This document shows positions 1 to 8,019 of a stretch of 64,000 nt of DNA, one piece after another. Made by a program: the position numbers and the translations under genes. The notes under the pieces were generated by a model. The model saw only the letters and a list, made by a program, of their open reading frames with translations. It did not search any database and was not told where the DNA came from. Within the stretch, counting starts at the first letter, position 1. Each line of letters begins with the position of its first letter. The stretch covers positions 808,439-872,438 of the forward strand of contig NZ_PHNC01000031.1 of assembly GCF_003121295.1 (NCBI RefSeq), in the 5' to 3' direction. This DNA is from Streptomyces orinoci (GTDB lineage: Bacteria; Actinomycetota; Actinomycetes; Streptomycetales; Streptomycetaceae).

Positions 1-416
1 CCGGCGAGGACGACGCGGACTGGCTGGCCGCCAACGCGGCGGCCTTTGCGCACCATCCCGAGCAGGGTTCGCTCACCCAGCGCGACCTGGACGACCGCAA
101 GGCGGAGAGCTGGTTCGACCCGGAGGGCTTCTTCCTGGCCGAGCGGGGGGGCCGGATCATCGGCTTCCACTGGACCAAGGTGCACCAGGAGGAGGGCGGC
201 CTGGGCGAGGTCTATGTGGTGGGCGTACGGCCCGAGGCGCAGGGCGGCGGCCTGGGCAAGGCGCTGACCGCCACCGGGCTGCGTCATCTGGCGGAAAAGG
301 GGCTGCCCACCGCGATGCTCTATGTGGACGCCGACAACAAGGCGGCGGTGCGGGTGTACGAGGGGATGGGGTTCCTGGTGCACGAGGTGGATCTGATGTA
401 CCGCACCGAGAGCTGA
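1..416 (+). CDS. mshD: Mycothiol synthase MshD, C-terminal part (5' end outside window)
   Basis: Last step of mycothiol synthesis: acetyl-CoA-dependent N-acetylation of Cys-GlcN-Ins in the cytoplasm. The reading frame is open from base 3 to a TGA at 414-416, about 137 residues, which is the second GNAT domain of a two-domain family of roughly 300 residues. The family stretch NAAAFAHHPEQGS and the acetyl-CoA loop (RPEAQGGGLGKAL) are visible, followed by the typical VYEGMGF near the end. The N-terminal half lies upstream of the window. mshA, the first gene of the same pathway, lies about 7.6 kb downstream. Confidence 0.93.
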   Translation, partial: GEDDADWLAANAAAFAHHPEQGSLTQRDLDDRKAESWFDPEGFFLAERGGRIIGFHWTKVHQEEGGLGEVYVVGVRPEAQGGGLGKALTATGLRHLAEKGLPTAMLYVDADNKAAVRVYEGMGFLVHEVDLMYRTES

Positions 417-430
417 GCGGCTTCCCCGGT

Positions 431-478
431 TTGACAGCACACCAGCACTGCCCGCACGCTTTCACTAGTCAAGTAGTG
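431..478 (+). promoter_or_regulatory. Candidate promoter and operator of the GntR/ABC operon
   Basis: A TTGACA hexamer at 431-436 is followed by a perfect 5-bp inverted repeat, CACTA-N6-TAGTG, at 463-478. It sits immediately before the Shine-Dalgarno and the GTG at 492. YtrA-type GntR regulators usually control their own ABC operon, so this is a likely autoregulatory operator. No convincing -10 is seen. Confidence 0.4.
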
Positions 479-491
479 GAAGGGGCGGTGC

Positions 492-890
492 GTGGTCGAG
501 TTCCGTATCGACCGGCGCAGCGGGGTCGCCACGTACCTGCAGATCGTGCAGCAGGTCAAGCAGGCCCTGCGGCTCGGTCTGCTCGCGCCCGGGGACAAGC
601 TGCCGACGGCCAAGGAGGTCGTCGCCGCCACGGCCATCAACCCCAATACCGTGCTCAAGGCCTACCGCGAGCTGGACCGCGAGGGTCTGGTGGAGGCCCG
701 TCCGGGCCTGGGCACCTTTGTCCGGCGCTCGCTGGCCCGGCCCGGAGCCGGTGCCGACTCGCCACTGCGCGCCGAGCTCGCCGGGTGGCTGGCACGGGCC
801 CGCGCGGCGGGCCTGGACCGCGAGGATGTGGCGGCGCTGGTGGCCTCGGTCCTGGAGGAGGGCTTCGGCGGGGCGGGTGAGCGGGGATGA
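492..890 (+). CDS. GntR-family regulator, YtrA subfamily
   Basis: Short 132-residue regulator with an N-terminal winged helix (residues about 5-75; recognition region NPNTVLKAYRELDREGLV and wing RPGLGTFV) and only a short helical tail, which is the YtrA subfamily architecture. The GTG start follows an AAGGGG-like ribosome site. Its stop overlaps the ATG of the ABC ATPase by four bases, so the two are translationally coupled. YtrA-like proteins are normally repressors of the adjacent ABC exporter. The ligand is not visible from sequence. Confidence 0.85.
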   Translation: MVEFRIDRRSGVATYLQIVQQVKQALRLGLLAPGDKLPTAKEVVAATAINPNTVLKAYRELDREGLVEARPGLGTFVRRSLARPGAGADSPLRAELAGWLARARAAGLDREDVAALVASVLEEGFGGAGERG

Positions 891-1828
891 CCGAACTGAC
901 CTTTCTGCCCGGCCGGACCGCCCTGGAGGCGGTCGGCCTGGGGGTGCGCTACCGCCGCCGCTGGGCATTGCGCGACTGCTCGTTCCGGGTGCCGGCGGGG
1001 CGGGTGTGCGCCCTGGTCGGCCCCAATGGGGCCGGAAAGTCCACCCTGTTGTCGGTGGCCGCCGGGCTGCGCCGGGCGGACGCGGGCGCGCTGAGCGTCT
1101 TCGACGGACTGCCGGCGGACCCGGACAACCGCCCGAGGGTGGCCTATCTGGCCCAGGACAAGCCGCTGTACCCGCAGTTCACGGTGGCCGACACACTGCG
1201 CATGGGGCGGGAACTCAACCCGGGGCACTGGGACCAGGCCCGCGCCGAGCGGCTGATCCGCCAGGGAAACCTTTCCCTTCACGCCCGGGTGGGCTCGCTC
1301 TCCGGCGGCCAGCGCACCCGGGTCGCCCTCGCCCTGGCCTTCGGCAAACGCCCCGAACTACTGCTGCTGGACGAGCCGATGGGCGATCTCGATCCGCTGG
1401 TGCGCCATGAGATGACCGCCGCCCTGATGACCGAGGCGGCCGAGAACGCCACCACCATTGTGCTGGCCTCCCATGTGCTGGCCGAGCTGGAGGGCGTCTG
1501 CGACTATCTGCTGCTGCTCTCCGGCGGCCGGGTGCGGCTGGCGGGCGAGGTGGAGGATTTGCTGGCCACCCACTCGCTGGTCGTCGGACGGCATGAAGAG
1601 GCCGGTGAGCCAAGGGAGTTCCGGGATCACACGGTGGTCGAGTGCCGGGTCACCGGACGGCAGCTCACGGCCCTGGTCCGTACCGAAGAGGGGCCGCTCG
1701 CCGGACGGTGGGAGACCTCGGAACCGTCTCTGGAGGATCTGTTGCTGGCCTATCTGCGCTCTCCTCAGGCGCCCTCGCTGCTGACCCCCAGCGCGGAGCC
1801 GCGGCTGGGGCTGCGGAGGGCGGTATGA
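887..1828 (+). CDS. ABC transporter ATP-binding protein (export type)
   Basis: A 313-residue ABC ATPase with Walker A GPNGAGKST, signature LSGGQRTRV, Walker B LLLLDEPMGDLDP and an H-loop histidine in LASHV. A C-terminal extension of about 90 residues follows the nucleotide-binding domain, as in two-component exporters of the Ytr/CcmA group. It overlaps the regulator upstream and the permease downstream by four bases each, so the three form one coupled operon. It probably energises the next gene product for export or antimicrobial resistance. The substrate is unknown. Confidence 0.88.
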   Translation: MTELTFLPGRTALEAVGLGVRYRRRWALRDCSFRVPAGRVCALVGPNGAGKSTLLSVAAGLRRADAGALSVFDGLPADPDNRPRVAYLAQDKPLYPQFTVADTLRMGRELNPGHWDQARAERLIRQGNLSLHARVGSLSGGQRTRVALALAFGKRPELLLLDEPMGDLDPLVRHEMTAALMTEAAENATTIVLASHVLAELEGVCDYLLLLSGGRVRLAGEVEDLLATHSLVVGRHEEAGEPREFRDHTVVECRVTGRQLTALVRTEEGPLAGRWETSEPSLEDLLLAYLRSPQAPSLLTPSAEPRLGLRRAV

Positions 1829-2814
1829 GCGCCGTCGCGGCAACTCCCGCCGCAGAGCGCGGTGGTGGGCCCCGGGGGCTGGCCTGGCTGGTGCTGCGCC
1901 GGCACCGGGGTGTGGTGCTGATCGCCTCGGCGGTGCTGGTGGTGGCCGTGGTGCAACTGGTCTTCCTGCGGCTGGCGATGAGCAGTGCGATCGATGGTCT
2001 GCAACTGCGTCAGGCCTGTGGCCCCAAGGGGCTGGACTGTGTGCAGACCTGGTCCGGGGCGGACCGTTTTATCGCCGGATACGGTGATGTGCTGCACTAC
2101 AACGGGCTGTTGGTGGAGCTCCTCCCGGTGCTGATCGCCGCGTTCACGGCCGGGCCGCTGATCGCCGGGGAGCTGGAGAGCGGAACGTACAAGCTGGTCT
2201 GGACGCAGTCGGTGACCCCGCTGCGCTGGGTGGCGGCCAAGCTGGCACTGCCGCTGACGGCCTCGCTGGCCGGGGCCGCTCTGCTGGCGGTGGTCTATAC
2301 CTGGACCTGGTCGGTGGTGCCGTCCGCGCTGCTGCCCGGCCGGCGGTGGTACGAGTCCTTCGACATGATCGGCGTGGTGCCGGTGGCCGGCGCGGTGCTG
2401 GGCACGGGGGTGGGGGCGCTGGCCGGGGTGCTGGTGCGGCGTACGGTGCCTGCCATGGCCGTGGCACTGGCCGGGTATCTGGCGGTGCGCGGGGTGGTTG
2501 CCCAGGTCCGTCCGTATCTGATCGGGCCCAGCACGGCGACTTCCGCTGAGATGCCCGGCCTGACCGGGGACGACAGCTGGCGCTTCGAGCGCGGGATGCT
2601 GGCGGACGGGGCGCGGATCGTGGAGCCGGACTGTGGGGTCGGGGTGAGCCCTGGGAAGTGCCTGGCCCAGCACCATGCGGACCGTTGGTATCTGGATTAC
2701 CATCCGGCCTCGCATCTGTGGCCGCTGCAGTGGATGGAAGCCGGGGTACTGGGTGTGGTGGGGGTGCTGATGGGGTGGGCGGCGCTGCGGGTGGTACGGC
2801 GCGTGCGGGGGTGA
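1825..2814 (+). CDS. ABC transporter permease (ABC-2-like)
   Basis: A 329-residue integral membrane protein with about six hydrophobic segments. The first follows a short basic N-terminus, and a large extracytoplasmic loop with Cys residues (QACGPKGLDC) lies between helices 1 and 2. A second loop before the last helix also carries Cys (PDCGVGVSPGKC), so an external disulfide pair is possible. The ATG at 1825 overlaps the ATPase stop (ATGA), which decides the start. It is the membrane partner of the preceding ATPase. I see no sequence clue to the substrate. Confidence 0.8.
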   Translation: MSAVAATPAAERGGGPRGLAWLVLRRHRGVVLIASAVLVVAVVQLVFLRLAMSSAIDGLQLRQACGPKGLDCVQTWSGADRFIAGYGDVLHYNGLLVELLPVLIAAFTAGPLIAGELESGTYKLVWTQSVTPLRWVAAKLALPLTASLAGAALLAVVYTWTWSVVPSALLPGRRWYESFDMIGVVPVAGAVLGTGVGALAGVLVRRTVPAMAVALAGYLAVRGVVAQVRPYLIGPSTATSAEMPGLTGDDSWRFERGMLADGARIVEPDCGVGVSPGKCLAQHHADRWYLDYHPASHLWPLQWMEAGVLGVVGVLMGWAALRVVRRVRG

Positions 2815-2875
2815 GGGTGCGCCTGCGGGGCGCGTGGTTGCCGGGTGCGCACGCCTGGCGGTGAGGCGGCCTGCC

Positions 2876-2926
2876 GGGTGCGGGTCGTTTGTGGCTGGTC
2901 GCGCAGTTCCCCGCGCCCCTGGCGGG
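2876..2926 (+). repeat. Dispersed streptomycete intergenic repeat, copy 1
   Basis: About 50 bases that read GGTGCGGGTCGT..., GGCTGGTCGCGCAG, TTCCCCGCGCCCCTGG. Near-identical copies occur at 6918-6966, 42201-42246, 42284-42335 and 42357-42410, in either orientation and mostly just 3' of genes. The core can pair CGCG with CGCG across an eight-base loop. I recall this motif as common in Streptomyces genomes. Function is unknown. Confidence 0.8.
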
Positions 2927-2970
2927 GCGTACCCGGCGGGGAATGTCGTCGGGGGGTGGGCGGCGGGATT

Positions 2971-3021
2971 CCCACACGCCATGTGGGCGTTACCCGTGAT
3001 TCAACCGCGATTGCCAGTCTT
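2971..3021 (+). promoter_or_regulatory. ppk upstream region: palindrome and weak PHO-box-like repeats
   Basis: The 314-base stretch 2815-3128 has no gene. After the dispersed repeat it holds a perfect CCCACA-N5-TGTGGG palindrome (2971-2987). Two degenerate 11-base units follow, GTTACCCGTGA and TTCAACCGCGA (2989-3010), loosely matching the GTTCACC-type PHO-box repeat. ppk is a known PhoP target in streptomycetes, but this match is weak. Confidence 0.3.
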
Positions 3022-3128
3022 GCCGAATGCAGCCGCTTGCCCCCCATCCCCGAGAACGCAGGCTACGCGCCGCCCCCGAGCCGCCCTCGGGCGAGCCCGG
3101 TACGGGCCGGGAGCGGCACCATGAGGGT

Positions 3129-5465
3129 ATGAACCACAACACCAGCGCCCAGGATCATGATCATCCGCACGGCGACCGGTACGGGCGCGGGCGGCCCGCC
3201 GTGGGGTTCATGGACACCCGCCGGTCGCAGCTGGCCTGCTCCCCGGTCGTCCCCGAGCTGGAGCCCGACCTGGACGTGGACCTGGACGCCTACGCCAGCC
3301 CGGGCGCCCCGGCAAACCCCGGGGACGGTCAGGAGATCGACTTCGCGGACGGCTACGCCCAGCCCGGCCAGGACCCGGACCCGGCCACCGAGCCGCTGCC
3401 CGAGGGCCGCTTCCTGGACCGGGAGCGCAGCTGGCTGGCCTTCAATGAGCGGGTGCTGGAGCTTGCCGAGGACCCGGCCACCCCGCTGCTGGAGCGGGCC
3501 AACTTCCTGGCGATCTTCGCCGGGAACCTCGATGAGTTCTTTATGGTCCGGGTGGCCGGCCTCAAGCGGCGGATCGCCACCGGAGTGGCCACCCGCTCCG
3601 CCTCCGGGCTGCAGCCGCGCGAGGTGCTGGAGTCCATCTGGACCCGCTCCCGCGAACTGATGGCCCGTCACGCCGCCTGCTATCAGCAGGATGTCGCGCC
3701 CGAACTGGCCGAGCGGGGCATCCACTTGATCCGCTGGCAGGAGCTGACCGAGAAGGAACAGGGCCGCCTGTTCACCCTCTTCCGGCAGCAGATCTTCCCC
3801 GTCCTCACCCCGCTGGCGGTGGACCCCGCGCACCCCTTCCCGTATATCTCCGGCCTCTCCCTCAACCTGGCCGTGGTGGTGCGCAACCCGGTCAGCGGCC
3901 ATGAGCATTTCGCCCGGGTGAAGGTGCCGCCGCTGCTCTCCCGCTTCCTGGAGGTCTCCCCGCAGCGCTATGTCCCGCTGGAGGACGTGATCGCCGCGCA
4001 TCTGGAGGAGCTGTTCCCCGGCATGGAGGTGCTCGCCCACCATATGTTCCGGGTCACCCGCAACGAGGACCTGGAGGTGGAGGAGGACGACGCGGAGAAC
4101 CTGCTCCAGGCGCTGGAGAAGGAGCTGATGCGGCGGCGCTTCGGACCGCCGGTGCGGCTGGAGGTCGAGGAGAGCATCGACCCCTATGTACTCGATCTGC
4201 TGGTGAGGGAGTTGAAGATCTCCGACGCGGAGGTCTATCCGCTGCCCGGCCCGCTGGACCTCACCGGCCTCTTCGGCATCGCCGCGCTGGACCGGCCGGA
4301 GCTGAAGTACCCCAAGTTCGTGGCCGGCACCCACCGCGACCTGGCCGAGGTGGAGTCCGCCTCGGCGCCCGACATCTTCGCCGCGCTGCGCGAACGGGAT
4401 GTGCTGCTGCACCACCCGTACGACTCCTTCTCCACCTCGGTGCAGTCCTTCCTGGAACAGGCCGCCGCCGACCCCGATGTACTGGCCATCAAGCAGACCC
4501 TCTACCGCACCTCCGGCGAGGACTCGCCGATCGTGGACGCGCTGATAGACGCCGCCGAGTCCGGCAAGCAGGTGCTGGTCCTGGTGGAGATCAAGGCCCG
4601 GTTCGACGAACAGGCCAACATCAAGTGGGCCCGCAAGCTGGAGGAGGCCGGCTGCCATGTGGTCTACGGCCTGGTGGGGCTGAAGACGCACTGCAAGCTG
4701 TCGCTGGTGGTGCGCCAGGAGGGCGAGGTGCTGCGCCGCTACTCCCATGTGGGCACCGGCAACTACCACCCCAAGACGGCCCGGCTGTACGAGGACCTGG
4801 GCCTGCTCACCGCCGACCCGCAGGTGGGCGCCGACCTCTCCGACCTGTTCAACCGGCTGTCCGGCTATTCGCGCCGGGAGACCTACCGGCGGCTGCTGGT
4901 GGCGCCCCGCTCGCTGCGCGACGGACTGATCTCCCGGATCGGCCGGGAGGTGGCCAACCACCGCGAGGGACGGCCCGCCTCCATCCGTATCAAGGTCAAC
5001 TCCATGGTGGACGAGAGCGTGATCGACGCCCTCTACCGGGCCTCCATGGCCGGGGTGCCGGTGGACATCTGGGTACGCGGCATCTGCGCCCTGCGGCCCG
5101 GAGTGGCCGGGCTCTCGGAGAACATCCGGGTACGCAGTGTGCTGGGCAGATTCCTGGAGCACTCCCGGGTGTTCGCCTTCGCCAACGGCGGCGAGCCCGA
5201 AGTGTGGCTGGGCAGCGCCGACATGATGCACCGCAACCTGGACCGGCGCATCGAGACGCTGGTCAAGGTCACCGATCCCACGCACCGCGCCTCGCTCAAC
5301 CGGCTGCTGGAGCTGGGGATGTCCGACCGTACGGCCTCCTGGCACCTCGGCCCGGACGGCGAGTGGACCCGGCAGGCGGCCGACGCCGACGGACAACCGC
5401 TGAGGAATGTGCAGGAGATGCTCATCGATGCGCGGAGGCGCCGGCGTGGCCCAGCAATCCCATGA
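3129..5465 (+). CDS. ppk: Polyphosphate kinase 1
   Basis: Reversibly polymerises the terminal phosphate of ATP into polyphosphate. The 778-residue protein has a streptomycete-type acidic low-complexity N-terminus of about 95 residues, then the PPK N domain (FLDRERSWLAFNERVLELAED), a head domain and two PLD-like C domains. The active-site region HVGTGNYHPKTARLYEDLG is present and would include the phosphohistidine. The ATG at 3129 was chosen as the first start before the family-typical N-terminus. The CHAD gene overlaps its 3' end by 20 bases, giving a ppk-CHAD-Nudix operon devoted to polyphosphate. Confidence 0.95.
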   Translation: MNHNTSAQDHDHPHGDRYGRGRPAVGFMDTRRSQLACSPVVPELEPDLDVDLDAYASPGAPANPGDGQEIDFADGYAQPGQDPDPATEPLPEGRFLDRERSWLAFNERVLELAEDPATPLLERANFLAIFAGNLDEFFMVRVAGLKRRIATGVATRSASGLQPREVLESIWTRSRELMARHAACYQQDVAPELAERGIHLIRWQELTEKEQGRLFTLFRQQIFPVLTPLAVDPAHPFPYISGLSLNLAVVVRNPVSGHEHFARVKVPPLLSRFLEVSPQRYVPLEDVIAAHLEELFPGMEVLAHHMFRVTRNEDLEVEEDDAENLLQALEKELMRRRFGPPVRLEVEESIDPYVLDLLVRELKISDAEVYPLPGPLDLTGLFGIAALDRPELKYPKFVAGTHRDLAEVESASAPDIFAALRERDVLLHHPYDSFSTSVQSFLEQAAADPDVLAIKQTLYRTSGEDSPIVDALIDAAESGKQVLVLVEIKARFDEQANIKWARKLEEAGCHVVYGLVGLKTHCKLSLVVRQEGEVLRRYSHVGTGNYHPKTARLYEDLGLLTADPQVGADLSDLFNRLSGYSRRETYRRLLVAPRSLRDGLISRIGREVANHREGRPASIRIKVNSMVDESVIDALYRASMAGVPVDIWVRGICALRPGVAGLSENIRVRSVLGRFLEHSRVFAFANGGEPEVWLGSADMMHRNLDRRIETLVKVTDPTHRASLNRLLELGMSDRTASWHLGPDGEWTRQAADADGQPLRNVQEMLIDARRRRRGPAIP

Positions 5466-6510
5466 CCCCACGGGCACGGTGACCGGAACCGTGGACACCG
5501 CCCCCGCCGCCCCCGCCGGCGAGAGCGCCGGTGAGGTGCTGGCGCGCTATCTGCACACCCAGGCCACCGAGTTCCTGCGCGGACTGCGGCTGCACGCCGA
5601 CAGCGGCAATGACGCCGAGGACGCGGCGGAGGCCGCCCGGCTGCTGCGCGGTGCCATCCGGCGGATCTCCGGCGCGCTACAGGTCTGCCGACAGCTCATC
5701 GAGGAGGGCTGGGCCGAGGAGTTCGGGCTGGAACTGGCCTGGCTGGCCGAGACGGTGGGACGCGAGTACGCCTGCGCCGCCCGGCTGGCCCGGCTGCGCG
5801 GGGCGCTGCACCGGCTCTCCGGGCCCTCCGGCGAGGGCGGGCACAACGGCCTCACGATGGGCGCGGCGCGCGCCGGGGCGCTGCTGGAACGGCAGTTGAC
5901 GCTGGCGCGCACCCGCGCGCACTCGGCGGCCTTGCAGGCGCTGGGGTCCGCCCGCTTCCACGCGGTGGCGGACGCGGTGGCGGTGCTCTCCACACAGCCG
6001 CCGCTGGACCCCTCCGCCCACCGGCTGCGGGCGAGCGAGGTGCTGCCCGCGCTGGCCGAGCAGGCGCACCGGCGGCTGGCCGAGGCGGTGGCGGCCCTGC
6101 CGTTGTCCGTGGCCCAACTCCCGTACAACGCCGAGGCGTTGACCCATGGCCTGGCGGCGACCACGGCCGCCGACGCACCGCCCGCCGAGGCGCGGCAGGA
6201 CGCACCCTGGCACCAGGTGCGGCAGCTGGTGCGGCTGCGCCGCTATGCCCAGGAGATGCTGGACGAGCAGTGCCGCACCGAGGCCGAACCGGCGCTGTCC
6301 GTACGGCTGTTGACCGCCGGGCAGGCCCTGGACCGGCACCGGGACGCCTCCGCCGCCGCGGCCGCGGCCGCCGCGGCGGCCCGTACCCCGCGCATCGCCC
6401 CGGCCACGGCCTACGCCCTGGGGGTGCTGCACGCGGATCAGCGGCATGAGGTGGAGGCGGCCCGGTTCGCCTTCGGCCGCGCCTGGCAGCGGCTGGCGGG
6501 TACGCCATGA
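5446..6510 (+). CDS. CHAD-domain protein (polyphosphate-associated)
   Basis: A 354-residue, Ala/Arg/His/Glu-rich, all-helical protein. CHAD domains bind polyphosphate through conserved basic and histidine residues on helix bundles and are usually encoded beside ppk, as here. The start is assigned to a GTG at 5446 because GGAGG lies seven bases upstream; this places the start inside ppk, 20 bases before its stop. A run of ten alanines near residue 300 comes from a GCCGCG repeat. The stop overlaps the Nudix ATG by four bases. It likely tethers or buffers polyphosphate granules. Confidence 0.85.
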   Translation: MAQQSHDPTGTVTGTVDTAPAAPAGESAGEVLARYLHTQATEFLRGLRLHADSGNDAEDAAEAARLLRGAIRRISGALQVCRQLIEEGWAEEFGLELAWLAETVGREYACAARLARLRGALHRLSGPSGEGGHNGLTMGAARAGALLERQLTLARTRAHSAALQALGSARFHAVADAVAVLSTQPPLDPSAHRLRASEVLPALAEQAHRRLAEAVAALPLSVAQLPYNAEALTHGLAATTAADAPPAEARQDAPWHQVRQLVRLRRYAQEMLDEQCRTEAEPALSVRLLTAGQALDRHRDASAAAAAAAAAARTPRIAPATAYALGVLHADQRHEVEAARFAFGRAWQRLAGTP

Positions 6511-6899
6511 TCCTGGCCGCCGGGTGTGTGCTGTGGCGGCGCACCACGGACGGGCTCCGCATCGCCCTGGTGCACCGCCCCAAATGGGATGACTGGTCCC
6601 ACCCCAAGGGCAAGCTCAAGCGCGGCGAGTCCGCGGCGGCCTGCGCGGTGCGGGAGGTACGGGAGGAGACGGGCATGGAGTGCGTCCTGGGGGCCGCGCT
6701 GCCGACCTTGCGCTATGAGGTGGGCGGGCGGCTCAAGGAGGTGCGGTACTGGTCCGCCGAGGCGGTGGGCGGCACCTTCGTCCCCACCCGCGAGGTGGAC
6801 CAGCTCGCCTGGCTGCCCCCGGCCCAGGCCCGCCACCGCCTGACCCATCCCCATGACCGCCCCTTGGTGGACGCCCTCCTGGCAGTCGCCGGCTGGTAG
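6507..6899 (+). CDS. Nudix hydrolase (MutT family)
   Basis: A 130-residue single-domain Nudix protein. The Nudix box runs from GKLKRGES to REVREETGM, with all metal-binding glutamates in place (G-x5-E-x7-RE-x2-EE-x-G). WSHPKGKLK just before it is typical of the Ap6A/MutT1-like group. Mycobacterial MutT1 carries an extra C-terminal histidine phosphatase domain, which is absent here. Coupled by ATGA to the CHAD gene and hence in the ppk operon, so a role in clearing nucleoside or dinucleoside polyphosphates is plausible. Substrate not provable. Confidence 0.88.
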   Translation: MILAAGCVLWRRTTDGLRIALVHRPKWDDWSHPKGKLKRGESAAACAVREVREETGMECVLGAALPTLRYEVGGRLKEVRYWSAEAVGGTFVPTREVDQLAWLPPAQARHRLTHPHDRPLVDALLAVAGW

Positions 6900-6917
6900 G
6901 CCCCGTCAGGGGCGCCC

Positions 6918-6966
6918 TCCAGGGGCGCGGGGAACTGCGCGAGCAGCCACCCACGGCCCGCGGCCG
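6918..6966 (-). repeat. Dispersed streptomycete intergenic repeat, copy 2
   Basis: Inverted copy of the repeat at 2876-2926 (core GGGGCGCGGGGAACTGCGCG, then a divergent AGCAGCCAC). It lies 18 bases after the Nudix stop, in the convergent gap before the methyltransferase gene. Confidence 0.75.
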
Positions 6967-7044
6967 AACGGCAACGGCCGCGGGCAGACGCCCCACAACC
7001 GGGCGGAACCGTGCGAGCCGTCAATTAGGAGCCGCACCCGGAAA

Positions 7045-7890
7045 TCAACGCCGAGGCGCCAGCGCCTCCCACCGCACCGTGACCTCCCCCTGCCGCCACC
7101 GGCGCACATCGTCCGCCAGCGGCCAGTCCGCGCCCAGCGCGGAGACGGTCCGTATCCAGCGCTGCCGCGCCCCCAGCGAGGCGTACGGCGCCGCCGCCGC
7201 CCAGGAGCGGTCGAAGTCGCGCAGAAACGCGTACACCGCCTCACCCGGCACATTGCGGTGGATCAACGCCTTGGGCAGCCGCTCCGCCAGATCGGACGGC
7301 ATCCCGAACCCGCCCAGCCGCGCCGCGAAGGTGACCGTACGCGGCCCGCGCGGCCCCAGCGCCACCCAGACATGCCGGCGCCCTATCTCGTCGCAGGTGC
7401 CCTCGACCAGCAGCCCGCCCGGCGCCAGCCGCCCGCACAGCCGCTCCCAGACCGCGGCCACCTGGTCCTCGTCGTACTGGCGCAGCACATTGGCCGCCCG
7501 TATCAGCAGTGGCCGCCGCCCCGCAGCCAGCGGCACCTCGAAGCCGCCGTGCGCGAAGGTCAGCCCGTCCCGTTCGTAGGGCCGCGCCGCCGCCACCCGG
7601 GCCGGGTCTATCTCCACCCCGACCACCGATGCCTCGGGCCGCACCCGCCGCAGCCGTCCCAGCAGTTCCACCGCGGTCCAGGGGGCGGCGCCATAGCCCA
7701 GGTCCACCGCCACCGGGTCGGCGGACCGGCGCAGCGCGCCCTGGTGGGCGTCGGCTATCCAGCGGTCCATCCGGCGCAGCCGGTTGGGATTGGTGGTGCC
7801 GCGCGTCGCCGAGCCGATCGGTCGGTGGGTGGGGGGCACGGGCGTACGAGCGGGCATGCTGGAGAGGGTACGGCCTGCCGCGTCCCTCAC
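7045..7890 (-). CDS. SAM-dependent methyltransferase-like protein
   Basis: A 281-residue class I methyltransferase fold: motif I is degenerate but readable (VAVDLGYGAAPWTAVEL), followed by VVGVEIDPARV for the acidic SAM-ribose residue and a later LAPGGLLVEGTCDE strand. The upstream element TRGTTNPNRLRRMDRW looks like a family N-terminal signature. The start is uncertain: GTG at 7890 has an AAGG eight bases upstream, while an ATG at 7857 has no ribosome site but would leave the conserved core intact. Substrate unknown. Convergent with the ppk operon and divergent from mshA. Confidence 0.75.
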   Translation of the reverse strand: MRDAAGRTLSSMPARTPVPPTHRPIGSATRGTTNPNRLRRMDRWIADAHQGALRRSADPVAVDLGYGAAPWTAVELLGRLRRVRPEASVVGVEIDPARVAAARPYERDGLTFAHGGFEVPLAAGRRPLLIRAANVLRQYDEDQVAAVWERLCGRLAPGGLLVEGTCDEIGRRHVWVALGPRGPRTVTFAARLGGFGMPSDLAERLPKALIHRNVPGEAVYAFLRDFDRSWAAAAPYASLGARQRWIRTVSALGADWPLADDVRRWRQGEVTVRWEALAPRR

Positions 7891-8019
7891 CGGTGCCTTG
7901 TCACTCTCGGTAACGCATCACTCTTCGGTAACGCAGGAAATGGGAGTGGGCCTCCGCTGTGTTGCAGCGTTGTGAAGCAGGTCTACGCCCAGGCCAGGCG
8001 GACGGAGAGGACTCGAACG

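Noticed and set aside
3063..5498. Long leftward frame opposite ppk
   Set aside because: Antisense shadow of a clear ppk; composition is His/Gln/Leu repeats without domains.
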